Shown: one piece after another, positions 1 through 7,984 of the stretch
Numbering within the stretch: position 1 is the stretch's first letter
Layout: the number at the start of each line of letters is the position of its first letter
Virus record (IMG/VR): IMGVR_UViG_3300043775_004953
Span: 1 to 41,879 of that record
Origin: a virus
Direction: 5' to 3' (one strand)
DNA: 41,879 nucleotides
Translations under genes and position numbers: made by a program
The notes under the pieces: model-generated
Database searches by the model: none
What the model saw: the letters and a program-made list of their open reading frames with translations, nothing else
Told to the model about the DNA's origin: nothing

Positions 1-1395
1 CATGAGCGAGATCTCTTTCGCGCGTTGTTTAAGTTCCGCCTCCCAATCACGCCCCTGCCTCGCGTATTCATGGGCCAGAGTTGTCGTATGATTGGCGAGG
101 CGGATTTTCTGGGCATTGGCTTCTTTGGCTGGGTCGACATGCTCATGTCCGTCCCAGAACCATTGATGCTCGAACGACGAGTCGAGAGTGCGAAGCGAGT
201 TAGGCAGATAGCCTTCGATGAGAATCGCTTCGCGCAGCCATGCGTACAGAATGCGATCCAGAATGGTGCGAGCCATTTGGGACTGCTCGACACGGATCGA
301 CTTGAAGTAGGTTTGGTGGTCGAGCCGCCCGGAGGCATAGTTGTAACCCGACGAATTACCAGCAGCGACATTGAACGGCATGTTCAAACAACGTGCGATT
401 TCGTTGAGAATCTCACGCTTGAACTCGGCGTACGTGGTCGCCGGTTGCTCAGCGTGCATCTGAGCCATCTTCCAGCCGCCAGGCATCGTTAGGAGAGCTC
501 GCTTCTCCAGTTCGATCGGCTCGAACGGTTCGGCGGCGTCTGCTTCGCCACCGGCCGGCGCGTCTGTGTAGAGAATCCCAGCGAAGTCAGCCGCTGTTTC
601 GGCAGCTGCCAATACTGCCAAAGTGAATCGTCGCAGCTGCGCGAAGAGTGGAAGCGCCGGCGTGATGTCGGGAATACCACGGATCTGGCCAGGCCGATCG
701 CTGCGGAAAAAATGGAGGATGGAATTGGCATCGATAGTGTCATAATTCTCAGTCAACGAGAACGCGTCATCACCTGGATGCTCTCGAAGTACGTCATACG
801 AAATTGGGTTTCCGTGCTCATCGAAGCGAATGCCATCGAGGTAACGATTACTGTCGAGAGCCAAGATGGGTGACGTGACCTGTTCAGCTTCGACGAGCTT
901 CAGATCGAGTTGAACCGGTGAATCGATTCTTGGGTTACTAGTTAACAAGCCAAACGATTCACCGTCCGATACGCGAGCCAGCCGCATCGTGCGTAGTTTT
1001 TCTGCCAGACCAGTTGCATCGGCCCAAGCAAAGAACTCTTGCTCAACAAATCGGTTGGCGAACGCATCGCCCGTCAGCATTTGCAATCGCGGCCCGGTAC
1101 CCACGCAGTCGTTGGCCAGAGTCAGCGAGATGCCGCGAGCATAAGAGTTGTTGGCGATCTCGTATCGCGAACGGTTGCGTAGCGTGCGCCGCACTTCGGG
1201 GCTATTGGCCGCACTGGCCGATAGTCCGTCGGCGGCCGCCCAGTGGCGAACGTTGTCGACCGTGGTGGTCGCAGCGTCGTAGCGCCCCAGCAATCTCACC
1301 AACGACCAGGGGTGTCGGGCCGAGCGTCCACGGACGAGCGATCGATCTTTGCGATCACCGTTCTTGCTCAGAATCCCTGACAACAACTTAAACAT
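1..1395 (-). CDS. Phage portal protein, lambda type (partial, 3' end outside window)
   Basis: The minus frame is open from an ATG at 1395 to the window edge without a stop, giving 465 codons. It begins MFKLLSGILSKNGDRK. It then shows the lambda-type portal pattern: NVRHWAAADGLSA and NRSRYEIANNSYARGI near the start, DCVGTGPRLQ, and later the conserved block around NMPFNVAAGNSSGYNYASGRLD. Portal proteins form the dodecameric ring at one capsid vertex through which DNA is packaged, and the terminase docks on them. The gene follows the terminase and the small gpW-position gene on the same strand, as in lambda-like head modules. The rest of the head and tail genes would lie to the left of the window. 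The family assignment is from motif recognition. Confidence 0.93.
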   Translation of the reverse strand, partial: MFKLLSGILSKNGDRKDRSLVRGRSARHPWSLVRLLGRYDAATTTVDNVRHWAAADGLSASAANSPEVRRTLRNRSRYEIANNSYARGISLTLANDCVGTGPRLQMLTGDAFANRFVEQEFFAWADATGLAEKLRTMRLARVSDGESFGLLTSNPRIDSPVQLDLKLVEAEQVTSPILALDSNRYLDGIRFDEHGNPISYDVLREHPGDDAFSLTENYDTIDANSILHFFRSDRPGQIRGIPDITPALPLFAQLRRFTLAVLAAAETAADFAGILYTDAPAGGEADAAEPFEPIELEKRALLTMPGGWKMAQMHAEQPATTYAEFKREILNEIARCLNMPFNVAAGNSSGYNYASGRLDHQTYFKSIRVEQSQMARTILDRILYAWLREAILIEGYLPNSLRTLDSSFEHQWFWDGHEHVDPAKEANAQKIRLANHTTTLAHEYARQGRDWEAELKQRAKEISLM

Positions 1396-1467
1396 CCGTG
1401 ACTCAATCCCTACTGTTAAACCCGACACCCCTGCCTATAGAAACAAGCTCGATCAGTTGCGAACCAA

Positions 1468-1665
1468 TTAGTCCGCCCCTGGTGGCACGAGCTTGTTAAA
1501 TCGAAGGCCACGCTTCTTTTGGGAGGCGGCTGCCTTGGATGCCAGATACTTGTCAGCAGCGATCTGTTCGGTCAGCTTATGCTGCTCGACGCTACCGGCA
1601 TCTCCCGATGCCTTAGCAGGTGCTTTCGCACTCTCGCGAATCGTTTCTTGCAAGTTGTCAGACAT
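1468..1665 (-). CDS. Small protein in the gpW (head-tail joining) position
   Basis: This 65-aa protein is Ala/Lys-rich and predicted helical, with the signature ASKAAASQKKRGLRFNKLVPPGAD at its C-terminus (residues about 43-65). It lies between the terminase large subunit and the portal gene on the same strand, where lambda-like phages keep the small head-completion protein gpW. The sequence itself does not clearly resemble lambda gpW, so the role rests on position and size. A promoter-like two-block motif (1700-1739, minus) sits about 35 bp upstream of its start. Confidence 0.75.
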   Translation of the reverse strand: MSDNLQETIRESAKAPAKASGDAGSVEQHKLTEQIAADKYLASKAAASQKKRGLRFNKLVPPGAD

Positions 1666-1699
1666 ACATGCGGCCTACCTGAGAATGAAGAAGTGGTCT

Positions 1700-1739
1700 T
1701 CTATCTGTAGGAATACCCGGTACCCATGTAGATTGACGG
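1700..1739 (-). promoter_or_regulatory. Two-block promoter-like motif, copy 1
   Basis: Read on the minus strand this is CCGTCA, 18 nt, then TATTCCTACAGATAGA. Copies with the same 18-nt spacing occur at 21521-21560, 40893-40932 and, on the other strand, 25219-25254. Copies 1 and 2 also share GGGTACC inside the spacer. It lies about 35 bp ahead of the gpW-position gene. Fixed spacing, and orientation toward a gene start in all three minus-strand copies, suggest a promoter. The sigma factor that would use it is unknown. Confidence 0.6.
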
Positions 1740-1775
1740 AAAAGCGAGAATATTTTTTTGATCAAGTCTTTCGGG

Positions 1776-4046
1776 CTACTGGTTCCGCCGGCGCTTCTGC
1801 ATCTCAGAAAAGCTCATCCGCTCCTTACGGATCTCGGCCGTGCCTTCGATGCCTGGAAGAATCACGCCTTGCATGGACGCCGCAACCGCAGAACCAACCA
1901 AACAGTCAAACCAGTGGTTGTCGGGCTGCTCCGGTCGCTGCTTCCATTCGTCGACGCTCCGGCCGCGGGCCTCTGTCTTGACGAAGTACTCCGAGGTTAG
2001 ATGCTCGGCGAGCATACGATGGGTTTCGGCGTTGGTGCCAAAGAGCGAAAGGCAACCGCGATCGCCCATCGCGACTTGCAGGCGAGCGTTGATAAACGAC
2101 TTCCACCAGTTCGTATCGTAGACCACGTGGCGGATGGCCCGCTTACCGGCGACGTTGGGGATACGCCAGTTGAGCCCTACGCGATCACCTGGCCGGCGAC
2201 GATATTCGCTAAACGGCAAGCTCGATGCGCCCACGAAGCGACCGTGGCTGGGGATGATCACAGCGGCGTGCTTTGACTGCCGGCAGAACTGGTAGACCAC
2301 ATCCGTCGACTGGCCCCAGTTAGCATCGATCAGACAGCGTCCAATGCGCATCGCTGCACCATCGTCTCGTTGCCACTCGCGATCGAGTAGCTTCGACGTC
2401 AGCGATTCGAGGCCGGCGTAGATCGAGCCCTCGAGTCCGGTTCCAGTCGCTTCGGAGCTCAGCGTCTGGCGAGCCTCGCGCAGCGTGAAATACGGACGTT
2501 GCTGGTCAGGGTAGCAACCATAGTCGATCACATAACCGGTGAAGTCGTCCTCCCAAGCGGTGACCACATAGAATAGGAGCTTTTGCTGGACGTCGATGAA
2601 TGCGGTGAGATGGTTGGCACCGATCGATACCAAACCACGATCCATGCGGTTGATCTTGCTGGCGACCTCCTCTGGTTTAAGCATTCCGTCAACAACAGTT
2701 TCCGCTGGCAGAGGTTGGTTCTGATATTCGGCGAAGAACGCTGCTTCGTCTTGTAGCTTGAGATTCATCGCGTGTTGGATTGCAGAGAGTTCGTCGTAGT
2801 TGAATCGCTCCTGCCAAGCGATAACGGCACCCTCGTCCATCGCGGCTTGATTCTGACGATAGAACTCGGTGGCCGCTTCACCACCATCACCGCCACGCAT
2901 GCCTTCGGCGCGGATCTCGGCGTAACGTTCCCATAACGTTTCGTTCTTGGGGAACGCATAGACCATCTTTGTCCGCTCGCCATTCCATTCCGGATGCCGA
3001 TTGCGATCGAGGATATTGTCGGCCATATCACCCGGGCGAATCACGGTGCAGGGCATAATGCCCGAGATTTTCTTGCCCGGCCCGGCCAAGCCAAGGACTG
3101 CGCCGGCGAGTATGCTTTCGCGATTTGCGCACTGGGAAAGCGAACGAGCGCTCTCATCCGTTTGCGGGTCATCGAGTACCACGAGACTCGGACGGACGGT
3201 TCTGCCGTCGGGACGCTTGAACTTCATACCACGAATGCGACCGGTTAGGCCGGCGACTTTGATGATCGCTCCGCTCGCATTGCTGCCCTCGATCGTTGGG
3301 AGAACGACCTCCTTTGCAGTCCAACCGATCTGCGTGCGTTTACCTTTGTAGAGCTGGCCGTTCGCTCGATTGGAGATTCCATCGAGGGCTTGTATCGGAA
3401 AGCAAACCTCAGGGAAGTCGGCTAAGAGCAGCTCGTTGCTATCGAGTTCGGTTTTGATCGAGTCGAGCATATCACACGCGTGCCCTTCATCGCTGCCGAT
3501 CAAACATACGAAGTTACGATGCCCATAAAGTACCGCCCATATGCAAGCGACCTCAGCAATCGAACTCTTGCCGCTACCACGCGCCATCGCCAGTGCAAAC
3601 AAACCGCCATGCACAACCGCTTGCTCGATCTTCTCAATGACCTTGATGTGGTCCGGCGACCAAGCAAGATGGAACGTTAGTGGAAAGTAGGTCTCACAGA
3701 AGTATCGGAAGTCTCGCGACGCGCGATCTTTGCGATCTACGTTATCGACCTCTGGTAGTTCACCGATATCGCGACCGGCAAGCGCGAGCGCTGCATTACG
3801 TGCACGCGCTCGCTCCTTCATTGCATCGTAGGGATCGACACCGTTTGTCGTACGAGGCGTATGTCGTACGACATGCATCCATGCGCAATAGCGAAGCAAA
3901 TCGACGGTCTTGTTGTCGCCGATGCGTGCGCCGGCGCGTTGACGATGGCGATACAGTTGACGCTCGCTGATCACCTCGCCTAGCGGCGTTGAGTTCAGCA
4001 GTCGGCATAGCTCGCTTGGTTTTAGCTTCCTCGGATCACTCGCCAC
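1776..4046 (-). CDS. Phage terminase large subunit (GpA-like) with N-terminal accessory domain
   Basis: This is the DNA-packaging motor. I chose the GTG at 4046 because an AAGGAG sits 7 nt upstream; an in-frame ATG at 4100 has no such site and lies inside the upstream gene. Numbering from the GTG (756 aa), residues about 8-62 form a small domain also found in the HNH protein at 13217-14068. The ATPase has Walker A ARGSGKSS (155-162) and Walker B SLVVLDD (287-293). The C-terminal half has the nuclease signature AFIDVQ followed by FYVVTAWE, and LIDANWGQSTD, typical of GpA-type large subunits that cut DNA at packaging ends. Its start overlaps the end of the preceding 68-aa gene by 11 bp, suggesting translational coupling. 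Confidence 0.94.
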   Translation of the reverse strand: MASDPRKLKPSELCRLLNSTPLGEVISERQLYRHRQRAGARIGDNKTVDLLRYCAWMHVVRHTPRTTNGVDPYDAMKERARARNAALALAGRDIGELPEVDNVDRKDRASRDFRYFCETYFPLTFHLAWSPDHIKVIEKIEQAVVHGGLFALAMARGSGKSSIAEVACIWAVLYGHRNFVCLIGSDEGHACDMLDSIKTELDSNELLLADFPEVCFPIQALDGISNRANGQLYKGKRTQIGWTAKEVVLPTIEGSNASGAIIKVAGLTGRIRGMKFKRPDGRTVRPSLVVLDDPQTDESARSLSQCANRESILAGAVLGLAGPGKKISGIMPCTVIRPGDMADNILDRNRHPEWNGERTKMVYAFPKNETLWERYAEIRAEGMRGGDGGEAATEFYRQNQAAMDEGAVIAWQERFNYDELSAIQHAMNLKLQDEAAFFAEYQNQPLPAETVVDGMLKPEEVASKINRMDRGLVSIGANHLTAFIDVQQKLLFYVVTAWEDDFTGYVIDYGCYPDQQRPYFTLREARQTLSSEATGTGLEGSIYAGLESLTSKLLDREWQRDDGAAMRIGRCLIDANWGQSTDVVYQFCRQSKHAAVIIPSHGRFVGASSLPFSEYRRRPGDRVGLNWRIPNVAGKRAIRHVVYDTNWWKSFINARLQVAMGDRGCLSLFGTNAETHRMLAEHLTSEYFVKTEARGRSVDEWKQRPEQPDNHWFDCLVGSAVAASMQGVILPGIEGTAEIRKERMSFSEMQKRRRNQ

Positions 4047-4242
4047 GTCCCATCTCCTTTGCTTGCCACGCGCTGTAGTGCACAAGGTTGATCGTGCCAT
4101 CGGCGTTCACCGGCGCACCGCTTTGTATGTCGAGGCGGATCTTCTCTGGATCGATCCGCTCTCGGTATGCGGCCGCAAGTAGCTTCGCCGCTTGTTCGAC
4201 CTTAAGCCTCGTCGGATCGACCTGGCCCGTTCCTTCACTCAT
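4036..4242 (-). CDS. Small protein upstream of terminase, candidate small terminase subunit
   Basis: A 68-aa protein starting at an ATG preceded by GGAGG. It overlaps the terminase large subunit start by 11 bp, the usual place for a small terminase (DNA-recognition) subunit, though it is much shorter than typical TerS proteins. Its second half (GAPVNADGTINLVHYSAW) aligns with the shared domain in the large terminase and in the HNH protein at 13217-14068 (there APKINSGTKRVDLLAYCAW). I infer a related nucleic-acid or protein binding fold. No catalytic residues are apparent. Confidence 0.7.
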   Translation of the reverse strand: MSEGTGQVDPTRLKVEQAAKLLAAAYRERIDPEKIRLDIQSGAPVNADGTINLVHYSAWQAKEMGRGE

Positions 4243-4423
4243 CGCATTCCTCCGTGACTTGGCATCTCGAAACGTGGGGCCACCGTTTGCGCACGGTCGC
4301 GTTTTATCCGCATGTTCGCCTGGTTATGCGGAGCATGTTTGGACGCGACGGTGGCGTAATGTTGGGGCAACGGTGGCCTCTCAAAAAACATGGAAATTAC
4401 TGGGAAAAACATGCAAGACTTCG
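4243..4423. promoter_or_regulatory. Divergent intergenic region between packaging genes and small-gene array
   Basis: This gap separates the minus-strand packaging operon from the plus-strand array. It holds an inverted repeat CCGCAT/ATGCGG near 4309-4330 and a stretch related to the intergenic repeats at 5393-5613 and 7337-7557. In the plus reading frame, the region ahead of the repeat element encodes residues resembling those in the other copies (for example KTWKLLGKTC versus ETWKNMGKSC). No independent gene was seen. Promoters for both directions are expected but no clear sigma-70 pair is visible. Confidence 0.4.
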
Positions 4424-4464
4424 CTTGAGGTTCCTCGAAACGCATGGCTCATGTGTGTCATCGC
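4424..4464 (+). repeat. Gene-associated 41-bp element, copy 1
   Basis: CTTG, exactly 14 nt, then the 23-bp box that begins GCATGGCTCATGTGTG and ends YATCGC. It lies 52 bp before the amidoligase start codon. In the gene's frame it reads SLEVPRNAWLMCVIA and is open into the gene. Confidence 0.85.
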
Positions 4465-4516
4465 GACGCAGAAAACGCGACGCAAAACACACCTCGAACC
4501 ACAAAGGAACGCAACG

Positions 4517-5374
4517 ATGAACGCAAACGAAATCGCCTTCGGAATTGAATTCGAAACCACCCTCCCAAGCACCGACAACACACCGATCGGTCCCTACCAC
4601 AGCGGATACCAAGTACCTTGGCTGCCAGCCGGATGGAAAGCAGAACGCGATGGAAGCATCCGACCCGAGAACACCTCTCGCAAAGGATGCGAGTTTGTAA
4701 GCCCAATACTCAAAGGGGCTGAAGGCGTACGCCAGATCGAGAACGCGATCGACCAAATCAACGCTCGCGGGGGCCGAGTAAATTCGAGCTGCGGTCTGCA
4801 CATAACGGTTAGCTGGAACGGAGACGCAGCCGCCTTGGCAAGATTGATTTCCTTGGTCGGTAACCACGAACGAGCGATCTATGCCTCGACCGGAACCCGC
4901 AAACGCGAACAAATGATGTACGCCAAGCGAATCAAACAATACGGCAACAAAGACAACGCCAAGAGCCGATGCGAATCGGATCGCTACCACCTGCTGAACT
5001 TGACCCACCTGACCCGCGGCAAGAACCGAATCGAATTCCGAGCCTTCGGAGGAACGCTTAACAAGACCAAGGTGGTCGGATACCTGATGATGGTTTTGGG
5101 TTTGGTTGAACTCGCCCTCAATACCAAACGATGCAGCGAGTGGGATTACATCAAGAAGGAAGGAACTAAGAGTTGCTGGGATCGCCCTGGTGCCGGCCTT
5201 GGCGAGACCGAACTCAACCGATTGTTCTACCGACTCGGATGGACCAAAGGTTGGTACAAGGGTGCCCTTCGCGATAAGGTCTACGGAGAGGTCGCCTGCG
5301 AAACCAAACCGGAATGGAAGACGATCAAGACCAAACTCCTCGAGCTCGCCCGCAAATACGACCGCGCGGCCTAA
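4517..5374 (+). CDS. Amidoligase family protein
   Basis: A 285-aa protein of the Amidoligase_2 type, relatives of glutamine synthetase-like and ATP-grasp ligases predicted to form amide bonds in peptides or small metabolites. Visible family signatures: FGIEFE at 8-13, AERDGSI at 42-48, GCEFVSP at 57-63, CGLHITV at 92-98 (metal/ATP site His), YHLLNL, and RIEFRAFGGTLN. I start at the ATG with AAAGGA 8 nt upstream. The frame is open upstream to 4088, but that extension covers the repeat element and the packaging promoter region. It is the first and largest gene of the plus-strand array. A hairpin terminator follows at 5389-5424. The substrate is unknown; phage amidoligases might modify a host peptide or the cell wall. 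Confidence 0.88.
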   Translation: MNANEIAFGIEFETTLPSTDNTPIGPYHSGYQVPWLPAGWKAERDGSIRPENTSRKGCEFVSPILKGAEGVRQIENAIDQINARGGRVNSSCGLHITVSWNGDAAALARLISLVGNHERAIYASTGTRKREQMMYAKRIKQYGNKDNAKSRCESDRYHLLNLTHLTRGKNRIEFRAFGGTLNKTKVVGYLMMVLGLVELALNTKRCSEWDYIKKEGTKSCWDRPGAGLGETELNRLFYRLGWTKGWYKGALRDKVYGEVACETKPEWKTIKTKLLELARKYDRAA

Positions 5375-5388
5375 ACCGCTACCACATA

Positions 5389-5424
5389 GAACGCCGCGAA
5401 CGGAATCGCGGCGTTCTTTCGTTT
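5389..5424 (+). terminator. Rho-independent terminator after amidoligase gene
   Basis: An 11-bp perfect stem (GAACGCCGCGA / TCGCGGCGTTC) with a 6-nt loop ACGGAA, followed by TTTCGTTT. A similar hairpin recurs at 7335-7358 because the whole intergenic segment is duplicated. Confidence 0.75.
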
Positions 5425-5613
5425 GGTCGCGACATTTGCACGCTGTCGCGTTCGTACTAGCATCCTCGATCACGTACCCAACATGCAGAACGACGCGACA
5501 CGGGCGAACGTTGCGAACCGTCGGGCGTTTCCAGAAACATGGAAAAACATGCAGAAAAGCCGGTGGAATCGGCTTGAGCTTATTCAAACCGCATGGCTCA
5601 TGTGTGTCATCAC
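5393..5613 (+). repeat. 221-bp intergenic repeat, copy A
   Basis: This stretch aligns without any net insertion or deletion to 7337-7557. Read in the frame of the array genes, both copies encode similar peptides (AAFFRLVAT, ATRANV, ETWKNM, then the TAWLMCVI block), and many differences are at third codon positions. Copy A has a short ORF starting GTG at 5423 and ending TAA at 5617 just after the block. Whether it is translated is unknown. Confidence 0.7.
5573..5613 (+). repeat. Gene-associated 41-bp element, copy 2
   Basis: CTTG-N14-box. It lies 40 bp before the start codon at 5654. It differs from the others in reading ACG instead of GCN in the last codon. In frame: RLELIQTAWLMCVIT, then a TAA stop. 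Confidence 0.85.
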
Positions 5614-5653
5614 GTAAACGATTCCATTCCCTTTCCGAAACGGAGAAACACAG

Positions 5654-5947
5654 ATGAACGACACAACCACCACTAGCGCCGAACAAGCGATCAAGGACGA
5701 ACTGCGACGCCTCGGATGGATGATCCCCGACGCGCAGCGCCGCCTCAACGAGCATGCCCAAACGATGCTCAGACGAGCCGAACGAGCGGTCAAGGACATG
5801 GAAGCCATGATGGCCAACCAGCCTTGCAGCATGAGTTGGGTGGACTTCGCTGAAAGCGACCTGCGAAACGCGCGCGAGGCAAAAGCCCAGCTTGAGTTCC
5901 TCTACCAACAACGGACCATGCTCGAGTTCTTCTTGAGAGAGGATTAG
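5654..5947 (+). CDS. Small helical protein of unknown function
   Basis: A 97-aa charged protein, predicted almost entirely helical and possibly coiled coil from about residue 24 to 95 (DAQRRLNEHAQTMLRRAERAVKDMEAMM...LRNAREAKAQLEFLYQQR). The start is supported by GGAGA 8 nt upstream. No domain recognised. It is the second gene of the repeat-associated array and is followed by a strong hairpin terminator at 5964-5997, so it is probably its own transcription unit. Confidence 0.8.
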   Translation: MNDTTTTSAEQAIKDELRRLGWMIPDAQRRLNEHAQTMLRRAERAVKDMEAMMANQPCSMSWVDFAESDLRNAREAKAQLEFLYQQRTMLEFFLRED

Positions 5948-5963
5948 CGAGCGCCGCGGATTC

Positions 5964-5997
5964 GCCGGCGGCACAGCGCCGCCGGCAGAATCTTTTT
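5964..5997 (+). terminator. Rho-independent terminator
   Basis: A perfect 9-bp GC stem (GCCGGCGGC / GCCGCCGGC) with loop ACAGC, then AGAATCTTTTT. It sits 16 bp after the stop of the preceding gene and just before the next repeat element. Confidence 0.8.
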
Positions 5998-6016
5998 GAA
6001 ATGTTTTCGGACTCGG

Positions 6017-6057
6017 CTTGCTGTTCGTGGAACCGCATGGCTCATGTGTGTTATCGC
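6017..6057 (+). repeat. Gene-associated 41-bp element, copy 3
   Basis: CTTG-N14-box, 43 bp before the start at 6101. In frame: RLAVRGTAWLMCVIA, open into the gene. Confidence 0.85.
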
Positions 6058-6100
6058 AAAACGGCAAACCATTTCCAAACGCTTCAAGGAGAAGACAAAG

Positions 6101-6394
6101 ATGAATCTCAACTACGACCGGCTCGCTGCCATCAAGACCGCCTTGGCTAATATGCAACCAGGAAGCGCACGCGACGTACTCGCGACGTTCAACGACGCCT
6201 GTGGATCGCTGACCCGCCTGGTTGAAACGCTTCAGTGCGAGGGATGCGGAGTGAGAGGTGAACCCGCAACCGCGATTCAAGAAGAACTGAACCTCGCTGA
6301 GGAGGCCCTGAATATTCTGTGCGAAAGCGCGTTGCCGGTGATCATTCTTCAAGAGCGGGCGACGAATCCCAATACCGAGCTCGCCGACGACTAG
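6101..6394 (+). CDS. Small array protein, paralogue family A
   Basis: A 97-aa predicted helical protein, start supported by AAGGAG 9 nt upstream. Its N-terminal 75 residues align with the protein at 7601-7876 (AIKTALANM versus AIRTAFKQM, LTRLVETL versus LKRLADSL, IQEELNLAEEALNIL versus LEAELRMFEDAIDAL, LPVII versus LPEAI) and more weakly with that at 7052-7309. This indicates duplication within the array. Four cysteines are present but no obvious zinc motif. Function unknown. An in-frame extension upstream would run through the repeat element; I treat it as leader. Confidence 0.8.
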   Translation: MNLNYDRLAAIKTALANMQPGSARDVLATFNDACGSLTRLVETLQCEGCGVRGEPATAIQEELNLAEEALNILCESALPVIILQERATNPNTELADD

Positions 6395-6412
6395 GCCGAC
6401 GCGGACGGCATT

Positions 6413-6437
6413 ACCGAACACGGAGGTTCGGTTTCCC
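6413..6437 (+). terminator. Weak terminator-like hairpin
   Basis: A 7-bp stem ACCGAAC/GTTCGGT with a 6-nt loop, followed by TTCCCTT. It sits about 20 bp after the stop of the preceding gene. Weak, because the T-tract is interrupted. Confidence 0.4.
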
Positions 6438-6564
6438 TTGGTCTTCAAAACTGTGCCCCTCGTTTCGTCACTGTGGGCATGTTTCGTGTATGTAACTAAT
6501 AGTGGCCAATGGGCAAATGCGACGCAACTGTGGGCGTTTTGTGCGCTTCTTGGTGGGTTGGAAA

Positions 6565-6598
6565 AACATTCAGAATTCTGACGCAATCTCTGAATGTT
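6565..6598 (+). repeat. 10-bp inverted repeat ahead of element copy 4
   Basis: AACATTCAGA and its exact complement TCTGAATGTT, separated by 14 nt, end 3 bp before the CTTG of the repeat element. Other element copies have less perfect hairpins in the same place (for example copy 2 GCCG/CGGC). It could be a terminator for the previous unit or part of a control region. Confidence 0.5.
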
Positions 6599-6601
6599 CG
6601 G

Positions 6602-6642
6602 CTTGAGCTTTCGCAAACCGCATGGCTCATGTGTGTTATCGC
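6602..6642 (+). repeat. Gene-associated 41-bp element, copy 4
   Basis: CTTG-N14-box, 37 bp before the start at 6680. In frame: RLELSQTAWLMCVIA, open into the gene. Confidence 0.85.
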
Positions 6643-6679
6643 AAGAACGATTCCCAACCCCAAACCAAGAGACACACAG

Positions 6680-6895
6680 ATGCTCAACGGAACCCAAGAG
6701 ATAACCGCCGACGATTGCTACTTCGTACACCTTGCCACAACGGAGCTCCTCGAAGAACTCCGAGAGGCACTGGAACAGATGACTATCCCAACCGAGGGCA
6801 AGAAGGAAATGTTGCGGTTCTTTCGACGAATGGATGACCTGCACGACGCACTCGACAGCCTCACGAGCCGGTTCCCTGTAAAGAGAAACGCATAA
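6680..6895 (+). CDS. Small array protein, paralogue family B
   Basis: A 71-aa acidic, predicted helical protein. The segment LLEELREALEQMTI...KEMLRFFRRMDDLHDALDSLTSRF resembles the protein at 8402-8650 (ISDLYAAIEEMPI...MKQFFDELADVQATAAKLAQHF), so the two look like duplicates. The start is preceded by AAGAGA 7 nt upstream. No known domain; function unknown. Confidence 0.75.
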   Translation: MLNGTQEITADDCYFVHLATTELLEELREALEQMTIPTEGKKEMLRFFRRMDDLHDALDSLTSRFPVKRNA

Positions 6896-6970
6896 CTGCC
6901 AACCTTTCAACAAAGAACTTGGCAAGGACGCCAAGTTCCGAAAAACATTCTGGAATCTTCCCGGAATCGG

Positions 6971-7011
6971 CTTGCTGTGTTTGGAACCGCATGGCTCATG
7001 TGTGTCATCGC
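6971..7011 (+). repeat. Gene-associated 41-bp element, copy 5
   Basis: CTTG-N14-box, 40 bp before the start at 7052. In frame: RLAVFGTAWLMCVIA, followed at once by TAA. Confidence 0.85.
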
Positions 7012-7051
7012 GTAAACGATTCATACACCTTTCCGAAACGGAGACACAAAC

Positions 7052-7309
7052 ATGACCAACGCAAACAACCCACACGCAGCTACGGACGCAACCCTTCGCC
7101 AAATCTTCAAGACGATGGACGCCCACCAGGCCCAAGAGATTCGCGAAGCCTATTACAAGGCGATCGAGGGTTTGATGACCCTGGCAGAAACCCTCGAGGT
7201 CGCCGACGCACAACAAACACCCAGCGCCGGCCCGCTTCTCACCGAACACTTCAACGCGGTCCAAGCCCTGGACGCAATGAAGAACAGCCGCCTCGGAAAG
7301 ATCCTCTAA
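7052..7309 (+). CDS. Small array protein, distant family A member
   Basis: An 85-aa predicted helical protein, start supported by GGAGA. The stretch LRQIFKTMDAHQAQEIREAYYKAIEGLMTLAETLE is similar in pattern to the N-terminal halves of the proteins at 6101 and 7601. No recognised domain. It is followed by the duplicated hairpin and intergenic repeat copy B. Confidence 0.75.
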   Translation: MTNANNPHAATDATLRQIFKTMDAHQAQEIREAYYKAIEGLMTLAETLEVADAQQTPSAGPLLTEHFNAVQALDAMKNSRLGKIL

Positions 7310-7334
7310 ACCACAGACCAGCGGAATGCCACGG

Positions 7335-7366
7335 ACGCCGCGAACGGAAGCGCGGCGTTCTTCCGC
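7335..7366 (+). terminator. Hairpin after 7052-7309 gene
   Basis: An 8-bp stem ACGCCGCG/CGCGGCGT, counterpart of the terminator at 5389-5424. The following T-tract (TCTTCCGCTT) is poorer, so termination is less certain. Confidence 0.5.
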
Positions 7367-7557
7367 TTGGTCGCGACACTCGCCCACAGTCGCGTTCTTG
7401 TGAGCACCTTCGACCAAGGACCCAACATTCAAAACATCGCAACACGGGCCAACGTTGGGGCCCGTAAGGCCTCCCGAGAAACATGGAAGAACATGGGAAA
7501 AAGCTGCTGAAATCGGCTTGCTGCCGGTAGAACCGCATGGCTCATGTGTGTCATCGC
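7337..7557 (+). repeat. 221-bp intergenic repeat, copy B
   Basis: The partner of 5393-5613, ungapped. In the array frame it encodes the AAFFRLVAT, ATRANV, ETWKNM and TAWLMCVI blocks, but a TGA interrupts it at 7508-7510, shortly before the 41-bp element. Confidence 0.7.
7517..7557 (+). repeat. Gene-associated 41-bp element, copy 6
   Basis: CTTG-N14-box, 43 bp before the start at 7601. In frame: RLAAGRTAWLMCVIA, open into the gene. Confidence 0.85.
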
Positions 7558-7600
7558 CCAGCGACCAACCGCTTTCACTACGCAAGAGGAGAACAAACCG

Positions 7601-7876
7601 ATGTCCCGAACCAACGCCAGACACACTGCAATCAGAACCGCCTTCAAACAAATGCCTCGCGCTACCGCGCTGGATATCTGCGACGACTATCGCGAAGTGG
7701 TCACACGGTTGAAGCGACTGGCCGACAGCTTGGCGGGCGCGTTCGTGGTAGCCAGCGGAGATTCGGCTCGCGTCCTGGAAGCAGAGCTCCGCATGTTCGA
7801 AGACGCCATCGATGCCCTTGCTGGCAGTATGTTGCCCGAAGCGATCGACGAATGTTTGCCTTCCAAAGAATGCTGA
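7601..7876 (+). CDS. Small array protein, paralogue family A
   Basis: A 91-aa predicted helical protein, a close paralogue of the product of 6101-6394 over most of its length. The start ATG has AGAGGAG 9 nt upstream. It has two cysteines near the C-terminus. Function unknown; the pair suggests tandem duplication of gene plus upstream element followed by divergence. Confidence 0.8.
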   Translation: MSRTNARHTAIRTAFKQMPRATALDICDDYREVVTRLKRLADSLAGAFVVASGDSARVLEAELRMFEDAIDALAGSMLPEAIDECLPSKEC

Positions 7877-7906
7877 AAAAACCTGCTGAAAACATTGAAA
7901 GGACCG

Positions 7907-7947
7907 CTTGAGGTTATCCGAACCGCATGGCTCATGTGTGTTATCGC
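7907..7947 (+). repeat. Gene-associated 41-bp element, copy 7
   Basis: CTTG-N14-box, 37 bp before the start at 7985. In frame: PLEVIRTAWLMCVIA, then TAA. The N14 part also forms a short GGTT/AACC hairpin. Confidence 0.85.
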
Positions 7948-7984
7948 ATAACCAGTTTTCATTCACCCAAACGGAGAACCAAAC

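Noticed and set aside
4047-4100. ATG at 4100 as terminase start
   Set aside because: It lies well inside the upstream gene with no ribosome site, while the GTG at 4046 has AAGGAG at the right distance and starts just before the shared domain.
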